64,000 nucleotides of DNA from Taudactylus pleione (GCA_031769625.1 JAUIMM010000519.1:6753501-6817500), one strand, 5' to 3'; shown: positions 46,367-58,451, numbered from the stretch's first letter. Made by a program: numbers and translations. The notes: a model not told the origin generated them from the letters alone.

Positions 46367-46525
46367 GGGGCTTTATTTACAAAGCAGCTGCGCTTATTCA
46401 CAGGTTGGGGCTCAAATTTAAAGCAAAACTAACATTTGGTGTAAAGCGCAGAGTTCTTTACACAATGTTAATGCCGCTTTATGTTTTCAACCCCAACCCG
46501 CTGAGAAGCGCTTAGCAATATAGCC
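46367..46525. mobile_element. MITE C, GGGGCTTTATTTAC ends
   Basis: Starts GGGGCTTTATTTACAAAGC and ends GCTTAGCAATATAGCC, flanked by CTA on each side (46364-46366, 46526-46528), fitting a 3-bp Harbinger-type duplication. The third MITE in an unbroken row. 46529-47039 has no clear feature. Confidence 0.7.
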
Positions 46526-47039
46526 CTAACCTTCTGTAATACAAATTGAAGGCAGTTTAGTGGACTAACTGGCTTTCTTTTTAGAATAAGATTCAATATA
46601 TAAACTTCATAGTTACCCAGTAATGCATTAACAAAATGTTAGTCACCTAACATTAGCGCAGAGGCGGACACTATGCCAGTGTCTGCGCGGTAGTCTTCGC
46701 ATTGTGTAGCGGGAGCGGGGCCGTGATGACGCGAACATATGGCCATACCCCCTGTCCCATCGCTGTGCCGTGCTGGCTGCCTCCTCCTGGAAGAGGCAGC
46801 CAGATTGTCCTTATGTATGCTTTGTACGCAAGTGGCAGATTAGATATACAGCCAGTGGTTATCTCTGTACAAATTACATCAGCTGCAGAATTAGCATATA
46901 TTCACAGTACTGCTGTGTACAAAGACGCAGTCACAAATTAAATAGCGTTCACCTCTAAATTAGGTCCACAATCCCTTCTTCAGATAAACTGTTCCGTTTG
47001 GTCATTTCCGGAGCTCAGTATGATTGAGCTGTCCTTTAT

Positions 47040-47520
47040 GGGCCTGATTCAGATCCACACGCAAATGCTGATGCTTTCGCAAATTGAGCGATTTTTAGCC
47101 ACTGCGCGTGCATGAAAGCCGCACTGCACACATGCAGCGATTGAATTGAGATTACGCTCACTTGGAGGACTCATTCGCAAAGAGAGTGACAGGTAGTTGG
47201 CATTTGGGGGCTCGATAGAGAAGCGCAGGAGTGTCAGCAGCATTTAAACACTGCATAAATGAGCCACTATGTTCTTGCTCACAGCAGGAGAGCACTCTGC
47301 ATGCCTGGAGACCAGCTGTGTGGCGGCAGCTTAGATTTACTCAGAAGATTGATGGCCACCTGAACTGCGTTTGAGGTTTCCGAAGCTTTTGGTTTTATGC
47401 GTGAGAGGTGGACGTGAGATGCTGTAAGTGGGCATCTCTATGCACTGGACCGCAAGTCAGCCATTATCATATTTTCGCAATTGTAATACGTGAGAGATCG
47501 CAGCTGCAATGGAATTTAAT
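47040..47520. mobile_element. MITE, GGGCCTGATTCAG family, right end lost
   Basis: Starts GGGCCTGATTCAGATCC after TAT, and the interior resembles other members (GAGTGACAGGTAG, GAGAGATCGCAGCTGCAATGG). I cannot find the right terminal TCTGAATCAGGCCC, so this copy is truncated or decayed. Confidence 0.6.
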
Positions 47521-47544
47521 GTATAGAATTATATTGGTTGTAAG

Positions 47545-48649
47545 CAGTGGCGGGCTGGGCCGGGGGGCAGGGTGCCATGTGCCCCCCGGGCCGCAGCGTC
47601 ATGCGGGCCGCGGGCAGTCTGTGTCACTGTGACACAGACTGCACTGCATGTGTAGCTCTGACCGGACGGAGTTCAGTCAGCGCTACACAGCACAAACACA
47701 CAGCCGCAAGAGCCGGCAGCTGTGTGTTTGCTTTAGCAGCTGATGAGAGTCAGACAGACTCTCATCGGCTGCTGCTCCCACTGCCAGAGCCGGACATCTT
47801 CCGGCTCCCGCAGTGGGTAATGGGAGTGACGCGTCACTCCCATGACGCATCACTCCCACAATGCAAAGCGGCGGACGGAGGAGCTGATCTCGGCGGCGGG
47901 ACCAGGAGCAGGAGCGGGTGTCAGGTAAGTGTTTTTTTTTAATGTTATGTGTGTCTACTGTGGGGGGTCTGGCACTATAAGGAGGAGACCACTACTGGGG
48001 GCACTACAAAGGGGGCGACTACTACTACTGGGGGCGCTACAAGGGGGGGCTACTACTACTGGGGGCACTACAAGGGGGGGGACTACTACTACTGGGGGCA
48101 CTAAAAGGGGGGGACTACTACTACTGGGGGCACTACAAGGGGGGACTACTACTGGGGGCACTACAAGGGGGGTACTACTACTGAGGGGGACTACTACTAG
48201 GGGCACTACAAGGGGACTACTACTAGGGGCATTGCATAGGGGGAGGGGACTACTACTAGGGGCACTACATAGGGGGGAGGGGACTACCACTGGGGGCACT
48301 GCATCGAGGGACCACTGCTGGGGGCTCTATATAAAGGGCAATAGTGGGGGTACTGCATAGGGGGAAGACTACAACTGGGGCAACTATTTAAGGGGCACTG
48401 CATAAGGGTAACCACTACTGGGGGCACTATATAAGGGGCTTACTACTGGGGGCACAAGGGGCACTGCATAGGGGGGATCACTACTGGGGGCACTACTCGA
48501 GGCCTGCATAAGGGTTTCCTCTCCTGAGGGGGGGGGGCACCGTAGCACGCACGCACGTTCTTTCGGGCACCCTGGCTACACGCTACTCCTCTGCCAGTGC
48601 CGCCTGCATGCATTTGCCCCCCAGGCTAAAAGTTGCCAGCCAGCCCCTG
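47545..48649. mobile_element. Non-autonomous hAT element carrying a minisatellite
   Basis: CAGTGGCGGGCTGGGCC to TTGCCAGCCAGCCCCTG, with flanking 8-mers GTTGTAAG (47537-47544) and ATTATAAG (48650-48657) that differ by two G/A changes. The left third has hairpins (ACACAGACTG, GAGTGACGCGTCACTCC). The rest is a G-rich minisatellite. No transposase. Confidence 0.8.
47965..48500 (+). repeat. G-rich minisatellite, ~30-bp unit
   Basis: Units of ACTACTACTGGGGGCACTACAA then a run of 4-8 G, repeated about 15 times with variants. The long Gly/Thr-rich frames through it arise from the period. Runs of five or more G recur on the plus strand. Confidence 0.93.
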
Positions 48650-49422
48650 ATTATAAGAAGCAAAATATTTTAAAAAGAAAAATGTGAAAAGATAGAAAAT
48701 AAATGTAAATTGTTAAAAAATGCAATGTTGCTCCTAATAGACAGTTGGTTAGTATATAATCTTTATTGTCTCATATGTACTCTTATTAAAGACATACATT
48801 AGTAATAGGCTGCACAACCCCTGTCTCTGCATGGTCCCTCCTCCTCAATGAAGAACTGACCCTCCTCAACAAAGAACTTCCCCAACTCTGATGGAAGAGG
48901 CTTTGAATTCCAAAGCTGGTTAGGTCTGGCTGTCTAAGGAAAGAGCGGAAATAAATGCTTGCTTCAGATGTTGAAAGCAGTTTGGGATTCTACTGACCAC
49001 TCTGGCTAAGCTACTGTTAAGCCTGGTCCCATTCCGGGTCAACAAGAAAAGAAAAATAGAAATAGTACTGGCACTCCTATCAGACCAGCCTGAATGTTCC
49101 CTTATTGTCATCAAACTAATTTAAAGACAAAATAACACAAGTGATGAAAACCTTCAAGGCGCTATTTGAACAAACAAATTGGTATATGACACATATTATA
49201 TCAGAGACTCGCTGGACTGGTACAAACTTTATCCTAATTTGGGAGCACTCCTTCACATCTCTTTATATTGTTTGGCTATTTAAACCACCACAATGAAAAG
49301 TAAAATAGGAAAACTTTCCTCAGAGCTATATGCTGCATAGACGCGGTATGATCTGCACAACCAATGATATCACTGAACGATTTCCCTTGAACTTTCTGTA
49401 GTACAGGATAAACAATATTTAT

Positions 49423-49476
49423 TTTTATTTATTTATTTATTAACAGTTTCTTATATAGCGCAGCATATTCCGTTGC
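49423..49476 (-). mobile_element. LINE 3' end, very short copy
   Basis: Reverse complement of the 3' terminus of the LINE at 1625-3728: (TTTA)n, then TTAACAGTTTCTTATATAGC and GCAGCATATTCCGTTGCG. Only about 50 bp remain. 48650-49422 holds no recognised gene. Confidence 0.85.
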
Positions 49477-49728
49477 GTACACACTGATAGATATCTATCA
49501 TAGATATCTTTTAGTGAAGTCATACTGCCACATCTCTAAACATGCAAATTGTGATGAAATTGCCAAGTTGGCCTGCATGTACGGACGACCATAGATATCG
49601 TTATCGTCCATGCGGGAACGCGCATCATTGGTCGTTCACTGCATAAATATGAAAAATATGAATGATATATCATTGAACGATATCGTTGTCATTCATATCG
49701 TTCATAGATATTGTATGGTGTACGCACC
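49473..49728. mobile_element. MITE with GGTGCGTACAC ends
   Basis: Left GCGTACACACTGATAGATATC and right GATATTGTATGGTGTACGCACC are inverted matches. The interior repeats ATATCGTT / AACGATAT several times. The left end is fused to the LINE tail. 49729-50269 has nothing recognised. Confidence 0.65.
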
Positions 49729-50269
49729 TTTAGAGTTTTAATGTCCTTACCCTATGGTAATAAATCTCTTGTCATATGGCCATGAATAGGATGTTTCTTT
49801 ATTCCAAAATCAGCTGTTACTACTAGCCCAAATGGGTATGGCCTGGGGTAGTAATTTCTCCCTTCATTAGATATACTCAAAGAAATGGAAAGGAAGATAT
49901 ACAGTATAGTGCAGACCATCCAGATATAATTTATTGATCCAAAATAATGTTAAAATGGATACTAATACTATAACTATAATAAGTATGAACCGAACCAAAT
50001 TAGCTTCTTTAAAAAGCATAACACATAGATAGGTATAAACAATTTAACTTCCTCCATACAATATAAATAAAGCAAGTGGAACCGTACCATGACAGCTCCT
50101 TTCAGAAGGAGCACAGAGGTGGATATTACACATAGGGGGCTCTGGAACCTTCCCTTCCAATCCAATCTCAGGAGATTTCAAAGGCAGTTACTCTCCAAAG
50201 TTTACAGATAAACTTGACATTTACAGATAAGTACAATCGCCGCCAACTTCTGGGATTCTTCCTAAGGGC

Positions 50270-50465
50270 ATTGGGCATAACTATCATAGGTACAGGGGGT
50301 GCAGCTGCTATGGGACCCAGAGCTGAGGGGGGGGGGGCATCTTCCTTGTCAAAATGTACATGTGTTATATACATTTTTCACCATTGGGAGGTATATAGGA
50401 ATCCGTGCAAACTTTTGCTATGGGGTCTTCAAATACCTAGCTACGCACTTGCTCAGGGCCGAGAG
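50270..50465. mobile_element. Probable hAT MITE related to 45814-46194
   Basis: GGGCATAACTATCATAGGT then ACAGGGGGTGCAGCTGC at the left and CCTAGCTACGCACTTGCTC then AGGGCC at the right resemble the CAGGGGCGTA...TACGCCCCTG type. Weak ends and no clear duplication. 50470-51510 is unassigned. Confidence 0.4.
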
Positions 50466-51989
50466 TCTCTGTGGGTTCTAAAGGGTAAGGTGCAACCCTG
50501 CTGTTTGCCTCATCTTTGACTTATCTTTTCTCCATTATTTCCAAAAATAGTTTGTCCTTGATGGATGTTGACACTTTATCATCCTTCTTTGTTCTTCAAA
50601 AGACTGTATACCCCAGATGATCTCTCGGTAGTTTTTACATACATGGTTGTCATTAGAAGAGCCTATGACGAAACAGGATGGGAGGTTTTTTTTGAGGGAG
50701 TGATTATGGCATGGCTGGAAAAGAGAAGGACATCCAGTTTCTAAAGTACAGGTAAGTATACGGTTAGCAGAAGCTGGTTTCTGTATATCTCCTAGACTTA
50801 ATCTCCTATTTTGACCCATCCTAAGGCTAGTTGTTGAGCATACTGCAAGGTGCATTATGTGGACCATTTATCCGACGTCTGGCTTCTGATATTTCTCCCT
50901 ATGAGTAGAATTATCTGGGCTTGAGGGTCCAGTTCTGGTATCAGATGTGATTAACATTGCAAATGTGCATGATGAATAGTTACGTTTGCTGTGGGAATTT
51001 CAAACCTATTATTTGGGATCTGATTGCATTAAGTGATAGTTAAGTGATAGTTGGCAAGGGAAGGCATGTCGACTGGATAGCCCAGTAGCTCTCCTCCCTG
51101 TTGTCTCAAAACTCCCTACACAAGTCTTTACGGAGAAAAAAAAGAAAAAAAGTACCGTATTCCTCCTATATGGGGCACTCATGAACTATTAATAGGTCCA
51201 ACATAACACCATTATAACGTAAAATAGGGACATCACAGTTAAAAAATAACATTTATTATATTCTCTTAAAAAATAAGGTCAGCAAAATATTTAATAAATT
51301 TAGGTGCCAATTGTAAATGTGAAAATGAAGATTACTGTGATAATCTTTAACTTTCAATGAAAGTCCTATAATTTAACATTTTTAGTGATTCGTCACACTA
51401 CACAAGAAGCAGTCTTTTCACAAAGAATTATATATAATACAATGTATTCCTGCTTCATTTCATATTATGACTTTTTTAGCAGATTTTCATATGGTTAGAT
51501 TTTCCATTCTACCACTTTCAGACATACGACCCAGGAATTACCCTGCTCAGACCCGGGTTTTTGGTCGAGACCCCCTTTCACACTACACCTGAAACCCGTC
51601 AAAGGTTGACCCCTTTCAGACATACAGTAAGCAGGGATTTTTACTATTTTACAGATTTTTTCACAGTTTTGTCATTTTAAAGTGGACGCTTTGCTGGCAC
51701 ACAAAATTAGGTCATGCTGCAAAGGTGGGGGCTTGCTATAAAAGGACTGGGTGAGGCTCCCATAATGCATTGCTGTAATTATGGCTGACAAGCACTTGTG
51801 TAGCATGGAGAGCTTGTTTTGTCTGGTGGATTTGCTGTACTACATAAATATCAATTTAATACTTCAAGTCACAAAAATTAATTGCAAGTCACTTGTTGAT
51901 TCAAAATAAAGGCTTATTTTAATAAACTCGTTTTTTAAAATTCAAAAACATGTGTGAAAGCCTTACTTCCATATTTGCTACATTGGAAA

Positions 51990-52460
51990 GAATGACACAC
52001 AAAATACAACACAAGCAATAGTTCACAGTAATGCACTTATAATTCTGTGCAAAATTGTCACCATATTTTGGGATGGCCTTTGATCAAGTAGCTCATAATT
52101 TATTATGAGCGTATGCATTTAACACAAAACACTTTTTATTATTTAACTGAGGCATTAGACACCCCATAAAAATATAAAAAGTTAAGTGCGCATTTACAAC
52201 TGAGCACAATGTTCTCCTTAGTTATGTATGGATTTTGATATAAGTAGCTCATATTATGAGCAGAACAATTTAACACAAAATACTTTTTATTATTTAATAA
52301 TTGAGGCATTAGACACCCCATAAAAATACAAAAGTTAAGTGCGATTATACTTCTGTGCGCAATACTTTCCATATTTATGTATAGACTTTTATATACCTTG
52401 CTTATATTAGAAGCAGTTACTTCACCAAATAACACACCAAAACCTGTGCATATTATATTT
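51990..52460. repeat. Tandem repeat, ~152-bp unit
   Basis: AACACAAAAyACTTTTTATTATT followed by TGAGGCATTAGACACCCCAT starts at about 52120 and again at about 52272; partial units lie on both sides. It lies 3' of the Myb/SANT gene, within the same presumed Harbinger-type unit. Confidence 0.75.
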
Positions 52461-52573
52461 AACATTTATTAATAAAATGTAATAAAATAATCATGTGTAA
52501 CATATGTTTTATGTATAGTAAACATCACAAGATTTCTGTACATACTACACTCTGGACTATTGGTAGGAGTAAA

Positions 52574-52899
52574 GGGGCCTATCCATTACGCGACCTGAAG
52601 AACTGAACGACTAGCGTTCAGTCATTCAGGTCGCCGGGTGCGGTGCCCACACTGAACGGCGTTCACTGAACGTCATTCAGTGCAGGATCCCGACCTCCTA
52701 TCTGGGAACATGTGGAACCTGACGATCGTCGTCAGGTTGAACAGCATGTTCCATAGATAGTCAGGGTCGGCAAGGACCCAGCGTGCACGCGCATCGCTGG
52801 TCCTTGCTGGCTATCCATTGGATGACTTTCTGAACAATGTGACTAAAACCTCCTGGTTTTGGTTGGATCATTGAAAAAGTCATGTAATGGATAGGCCTC
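52574..52899. mobile_element. MITE with GGGGCCTATCCATTAC ends
   Basis: Left GGGGCCTATCCATTACGCG and right CATGTAATGGATAGGCCTC are inverted. The inside holds hairpins around AACGACTAGCGTT and CCTGACGATCGTCGTCAGG. It lies within the presumed Harbinger-type unit. Confidence 0.75.
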
Positions 52900-53700
52900 T
52901 ACTGTAGTTCTTTGTAAGTAGTACTAGAAGACAATGAATCTACAAATAGCTACCCTTTGTTTACATTATTAAATGTACTCTCTGAAAATGTTGATGGAGA
53001 CTCTAGTTTTTGTATGCCCAAAAGAGGTGGGAGACTGAGCTTGCTGTGCGCTGCATACTGGAATGTAGGCACAAAAGATGTGGTGGACTGAACTTGTTGC
53101 ACATACTGTGATGTAGGCCCGAACGAGGTGGGAGACTGAGCTTGTTGTGCATACTGGGATGTAGGCCCGAACGAGGTGGAAGACTGAGCTTGTTGTCCAT
53201 ACTGGGATGTACTGTAGGCCCAAATGAGTTTGGACGGTGCGCTTGTTGTGCAAAATGGGTGGAGGTGGCACCTGTGTTGGTGTGGAGCGGATTTCGCTCA
53301 ATAGTTGAGCGAAAAAGTCACGGTTATCGCGACTGGCCCTTTCCTACACAGCTACCATTTGCGTTAGTAAATTGCTCTGCAATTCTCGTTCATTGCCATT
53401 GAATCGCTGCAGTCCAGCATCCTCTTGAGCCTGCCATTCCGAGTTCAGCTCACGTAGTCGTTCACACAGGATATTACTCATGGCTTTTGTAGCTGCCTTT
53501 ATTTTGGTCTCCTTCTTTTTACGTGTTGGAACTGTGAAAACTGAAAACAAAAGAGAGAGAACATTAGGCATCACAAAAATGAAAATAATGATTGAAACAC
53601 ATGATTGAAAATGGGCCACAAACAAAAAGCAGCACTATCAACGCCTCCGTGCATGCGGTGACCGTGCACCTAATCATTAACAAGAAAACTGTTGATCAAA

Positions 53701-54293
53701 GTGCCCGATTCAGACCTGCTCACTAGATGCGTTTGCATGTAGCGAAAGTATGCAAATCCCACGATCGCACAGCAAGGCAGAAGCACGCCCACTATGTCTT
53801 GGCGTGCGATTGCGGTGTGTATGTAGGCGCCCAGCAGCCTGTCTTAAGATGCCCACTTATACACGTCATCTCCAGGATGTGTATGCAACCATCGGTAACA
53901 TCAACTACCGACGGAAGCGTTCGCAACGCACTTGTGGCTGACCATACCCTACCGCAAGCACTGCAAGTGTTCCAGTGTAAATTTCAACCATATGACATGT
54001 ACTATGATGCTACGTCTTAAATATGCACACCTCTGAAATGGCATTAAGACACTCAGGCACGTCTGCGTTCACACCACCACTCCACCGTTTCCATCGACCA
54101 TCCCCTGTCTCTACCCACAAACGGCTGGTCCTGTCACTCATTCTAGCGAGGTGGCTATGTGCAGCGAGTGAACGCTTCCTGATCGCATGGACTAGTTCGT
54201 GCATGCGCACTACGATGTGTGCGCATGCGCAGAATGCAAACTTCGGCAGGCTGCGTGTGAACGCATCCTAGTGAGCAGGTCTGAATCGAGCCC
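53701..54293. mobile_element. MITE, GGGCCTGATTCAG family, in the intron of the Myb/SANT gene
   Basis: GTGCCCGATTCAGACCTGC to GCAGGTCTGAATCGAGCCC, flanked by AAA (53698-53700, 54294-54296). It lies between the donor near 54434 and the acceptor near 53540. Carries GCGCATGCGC at 54221-54230. Confidence 0.8.
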
Positions 54294-54909
54294 AAAGTTC
54301 CATCAAAGTCGCGCTTATATGTGAAGAACAGCCACAATATTTACCAGAGTTTCAAACTATTTTATAGACAAAACCTACTATAAATTGCAAATCACATAGG
54401 TTAACGCTGCAATACATAGAGGTAATCGAGGTGAACTTACTGTTACTGCGTAGGGTGGGCTTGTTTCTCTGGGTGTGTGGCTAGAACTCTGAGCCCTGGC
54501 TCTGCGATGGTGCTGTCACATCTGTGGCGGTGCTTGGTTCCATGATGATGGTAGTAGATGACTCGTCATCAGGATCATCAACAAATAGGACCTGCGATGA
54601 TGCCGGTCTCTGCTGGCTGCACTCAGCAGTTGATGAAGACATGCACTCTGTGTTGCAAACAGTGTGCCAGCATCACTTGATGAAGATAGGGCAAGGGGTT
54701 GCATAGTGCTGTGTGCCCAAAAATGGAACAGCACAAATCATATAAGGGGCACTCCGCCTTTCCCATACCACTGCGATTGCGGTCATGGACCTTTGTATAT
54801 TGTTTCTTCAGGGACTTTAGTTTATTAAGAACTTGCTGCTGTGTCTGCACAATACCCTGCTAAACAGGATCTTTGCAACGTTGCCATAGATCATGGCATC
54901 CTTAACAGT

Positions 54910-55447
54910 GGGCCTGATTCAGACCCGGTCGCAAGCGCTGAGCGCTCGCAACCGGGTTGATGGTGGCCCACAGTGCATGCGCTCGACAGAGCCAGCTCCG
55001 TTGTGCGCATGCGCGAGACCCGGCTAGCGACGGGCAATCCGTTGCTCTGGGTCTCGCACCAAAGGGGGGCGAGCTGTCGATGTTGAGTGACAGCTCGCCC
55101 CCTTTGGTGGGCGGGCGGGCCAGGGGGGTGGCTGCCCAAACGGAGGCATTCCCATGTGAACGCCTGCTGTTTGGGGGCAGCCCCACAGACATCACAAGTG
55201 ACATCTGTTAGAGCCGAAAGCTCTCTGGGGCTTGCGATGAACGAGACCCTACCACAAGGGTCTTGTCAAAAGCCCGATGGTTGCGATGGTCTTGACCATC
55301 GCAACCATCATCATGGCCGCTCGCTATAGCTGTGGGTGGTCACCCACAGCTATGCGAGCGGCCAAGAGGCTGCACCAAAAACAAAAAAAGCCCGGCCCTG
55401 ATTCAGAGCGAGCACTCTGTCAGAGCGAGCGGCTCTGAATCAGGCCC
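54910..55447. mobile_element. Hairpin-chain MITE, inserted in the Myb/SANT exon
   Basis: GGGCCTGATTCAGACCC to GCGGCTCTGAATCAGGCCC, with AGT and TGT as flanks. Like 1-333 it is a succession of short perfect hairpins: for example GGTTGCGATGGT / ACCATCGCAACC (55280-55310) and AGCTGTGGGTG / CACCCACAGCT (55328-55356). It splits codons of a Myb/SANT domain that read through when it is skipped. Confidence 0.88.
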
Positions 55448-57129
55448 TGTGCCTGTAATTTGAGCTTTTATTTCCTCCTCTCCCTTCACATGTAAGAGCT
55501 CCCGGACCTCCTCTGCCTTCCAATGAGACATGATTTGAAACCACCACTGGTATTCCTCTCCTCTGCCCACTCTGCCCTCCATCACTGCCACTCCTCTCCT
55601 GTCCCCTCTCCTCTCCAATGCACTGGCCTGCCTGTAACAATCACGTCTGTCTGCAGCATGTGCTGCGTCTCTCTCCCTCTACGGCTGCCGCTGATGCTGC
55701 GATCATCATGCAGCAGGCAGCCATAGCCGGCCAATCAGAAGCTGCTGGGTGCAGCCTGGGAGTAAAATTCCAGGGATTCACCATTCAAACTAGAGCAGGG
55801 TTGTCTTCCCGTCACTTAAGTCCAGGGAAATACCTTGGTCAATTGCAGGGGTGGCTACCCGGGAATGTACTTCCTGTGCCAACTATTATTTGTGTTTAAG
55901 ATTAATATAGAAGGGAAGAACAATTAAATAATTTACAAATCTATGCAGGTATCCTTGTTTTGTTCAAGTCTTTCAGGCGTAAAGAGTGCTGAGGCCTTTT
56001 ATACTAAAGATCTCAAAAAAGTTTGATTTGACTAACAGAGTTTGGAGCAAGATCTGTTGCTTTGGGCTTCTCTGCAGAGTTCGGTACATTGGGAAGTGAT
56101 CTCTGATGTGCCTGCAGTGGGGTCCTTTTCCTCTCCACTGTGCTCCTTGCCATGTTCGATGCCACCATGACTGTATAGTAAAGTTTATGAGTTTCTGTAT
56201 TTTCAAAGGCATTTCTTGCTCTGCAAAGGCAGCCTACACTTTTGCAGTTGAATTTTTTGTGTGGGCAATAATAGTGTTACTGACAGATGAAGATTTTGGG
56301 ACCTTGTTTTGTATGAAGATGTCTGTTTCTCTGACATGATGTTAAAGTGTAGACGCTTGACCGTGTAGGGACTGCTATATTGCAGTATGCAGGTTACTGC
56401 GATGACAATGTAGCGGGTCTCTGAGAAGTCAGGGTCTTGGTGCTGTTAAGAAGGTGCTTGACTGCTGTATCACCATATGGAGGTGGATTTGTCTGTGAAG
56501 TCAAATGGCGGTACTCCTATTGCTGAATGGCCACTGTGTGCATAGTGTACTGTGTAGAAACTGCTGTCATACGCAGACAGCTGAGCAGGGCGTGTGGCAG
56601 ATCTGTGATTCAGAATATATGTCCCACTTGCTGACAGCCAATGTTTTACTGTCCTGATCTCTCTATAAACTTCCCTATGGCCTGAGTATAAGTTGACAGA
56701 CAGCATAAACACTCAGACTTTTCAATAAATCCAGTCTACTGTAGATGTGAAAATCTGGAGAATAGAGTTTATTGTAGTAGCAAGTAATTGTTGAATTCAA
56801 TGGTAAAACTGAAATGCAAAACATAAAAACATACATGAGAAAGTGTACAGTGGAATAATGTACTAACAATATATAATACATTAAGAAAACAGGATTTTGA
56901 GCTTACAACAAATCTATGATAGCAGATATAAAGTTCTTATCATTAATGCTGTACAAAGGGTTGGATATATGCACCTCTTGCAGTGACCATGTGGAAACTA
57001 AAATGGAAACTGACATATCATCTACCCAGGGTGCATTGGGATGCTTCAACGTAGCCTGTAAAGCTCAAACCAAACAATTATCAGATTGACATTTAGGTGG
57101 AGCTTACACAGAAAAAATGCATACAACAA

Positions 57130-57400
57130 TCATAAAATGATGCTGAAGGTATGACAGTGGTCACTGATGCTCTCTGTTTTATATGGTGATCACTTATGCT
57201 CTCTGCATTACATGGTGTTCTCTGATGCTATCTGTATTACATGGTGGTCAGTAATGTTCTATGCATTAAACTGAGGTCACTGTGATGTTTTCTGCATTAT
57301 ATGGTGGTCACATGCTCTATGTATTGTATGGTGGTCACTGATGCTCTGTGTTTTAAATGGTGGTTACTGTGATGTTCCTGGCATTATATGGTGGTCATAC
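57130..57400 (+). repeat. Minisatellite, ~30-bp unit
   Basis: About nine imperfect copies of TGGTGGTCACTGATGCTCTC then TGCATTATA. 55608-57129 and 57401-58060 hold no other feature I can support, apart from a G run near 57424-57437. Confidence 0.85.
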
Positions 57401-58068
57401 AGATAGATAGTGACACTATCTAATGGGGAGGGGGGGGGCAGAGCAGTCTTTTCCCCAGGTCAAAGAAAGCCTAGCATCACCCCTAACGTACATCCACTCT
57501 GCATCAGCCCCATAGTGCGAGTATATATGAACTTCTCCTGGCCAGATTTAAAGATGCTACAATTTAAGTAACACAGGCCTCCAATAATAAAGATGGTGTA
57601 ATATTGGCCAAGTTATAGGATCTTTGGGTGTTATGATTCTGAAGCAGAGTCATGTTAAATATATATATATTTGATGCAGAAATAAAGCAGACCCGAGGTA
57701 TAATAAAAGCATGAGGCATATAGGGGAGGATGTAAGCAGACAGCAGGAGATTACACTATTCCTGCCTATGTATTATGCCTTCTGTCAAAGCTGAATTCTA
57801 ATTGTATTAAATTATTAAAACTAATAAAAAAAATTGCTAGCATGAATGTAAGAATCATAACCAAACACTTTAACCAGCCTGAAGTGCACTCTAGAACCAC
57901 TTCTGTCTGTAAATAGGTAGTGATAGGCCCCATTTTAGTTGGCATATTTGCTGAACACGTATCTAGCATACTGTACATCTGGACCATTCATTGTGTTGTC
58001 ATGGCTGCCTTCTAAGACTTGCTCCCTGTAGTATTGCTGTTCTCTCAATAGATTAGCTGGGATTAGCA

Positions 58069-58451
58069 CATACTTGCCTACTTTTGAAAAAGCATTTCAT
58101 GGAGATTGTGAAAGCACCACATGAGCGCGGCAGTAAAGTGGGCGTGTACTGCTAAATCCGAGAGGTGCGCCATAATACTGACTTACATCCAAATGTAAAT
58201 GAGCCCCAGAGCAGTTAGTAAGATCTATTTGTTGATAAAAACACACTAAAACTTTTCAGAAACTGCATGTAACTATAGGGATGCAAGGAAATTATACTAA
58301 TTATACTAATTATCCAATTATTTTTTTATATAACAGCTTCATATTGGGGATAAGGTGCAATCAGGGAGATTTCTAGACTCTTCAGGGAGTCAGGGAGATT
58401 GCTACTATTTCAGGGAGTCTCCCTGACAACCAGAGAGAGTTGGCAAGTATG
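58069..58451. mobile_element. hAT MITE with CATACTTGCC ends and perfect target duplication
   Basis: CATACTTGCCTACTTTTG to AGAGTTGGCAAGTATG, flanked by GATTAGCA at 58061-58068 and 58452-58459. The internal right part repeats TCAGGGAG(A/T) four times. This copy defines the family of 1279-1611 and 6018-6306. Confidence 0.95.

Larger units (their letters stand above)
52960..55607 (-). pseudogene. Harbinger-type Myb/SANT-like protein gene, two exons, broken by MITEs
   Basis: Such proteins bind DNA and help bring Harbinger transposase to the nucleus and transposon ends. On minus: exon 1 starts near 55590 with HWKAEEVRELLHVKGEEEI, is interrupted by a MITE (54910-55447), and resumes with VKDAMIYGNVAKIL, then after a frameshift LNKLKSLKKQYTKVHDRNR and CPLYDLCCSIFGHTALCNP: a trihelix (Myb/SANT) domain. 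Exon 1 ends at a GTAAGT donor (about 54434). A T-rich acceptor near 53540 opens exon 2 with TRKKKETKIKAATKAMS and a coiled-coil-like Glu/Gln/Leu stretch (about 53530-53350), then a stop, then a 16-residue repeat (TSQYAQQAQSPTSFGP-like, 48-bp period, 53025-53240). The frameshifts, stop and MITE make it non-functional. A host-domesticated gene is less likely given this damage. Confidence 0.7.

Noticed and set aside
45830..46367. Frames of 117 and 177 codons
   Set aside because: They lie in two hAT MITEs with defined ends and target duplications; GC-rich composition explains the open frames.
47929..48360. 143-codon Gly/Thr/Leu-rich frame
   Set aside because: It is produced by the G-rich minisatellite; the opposite strand is equally open.
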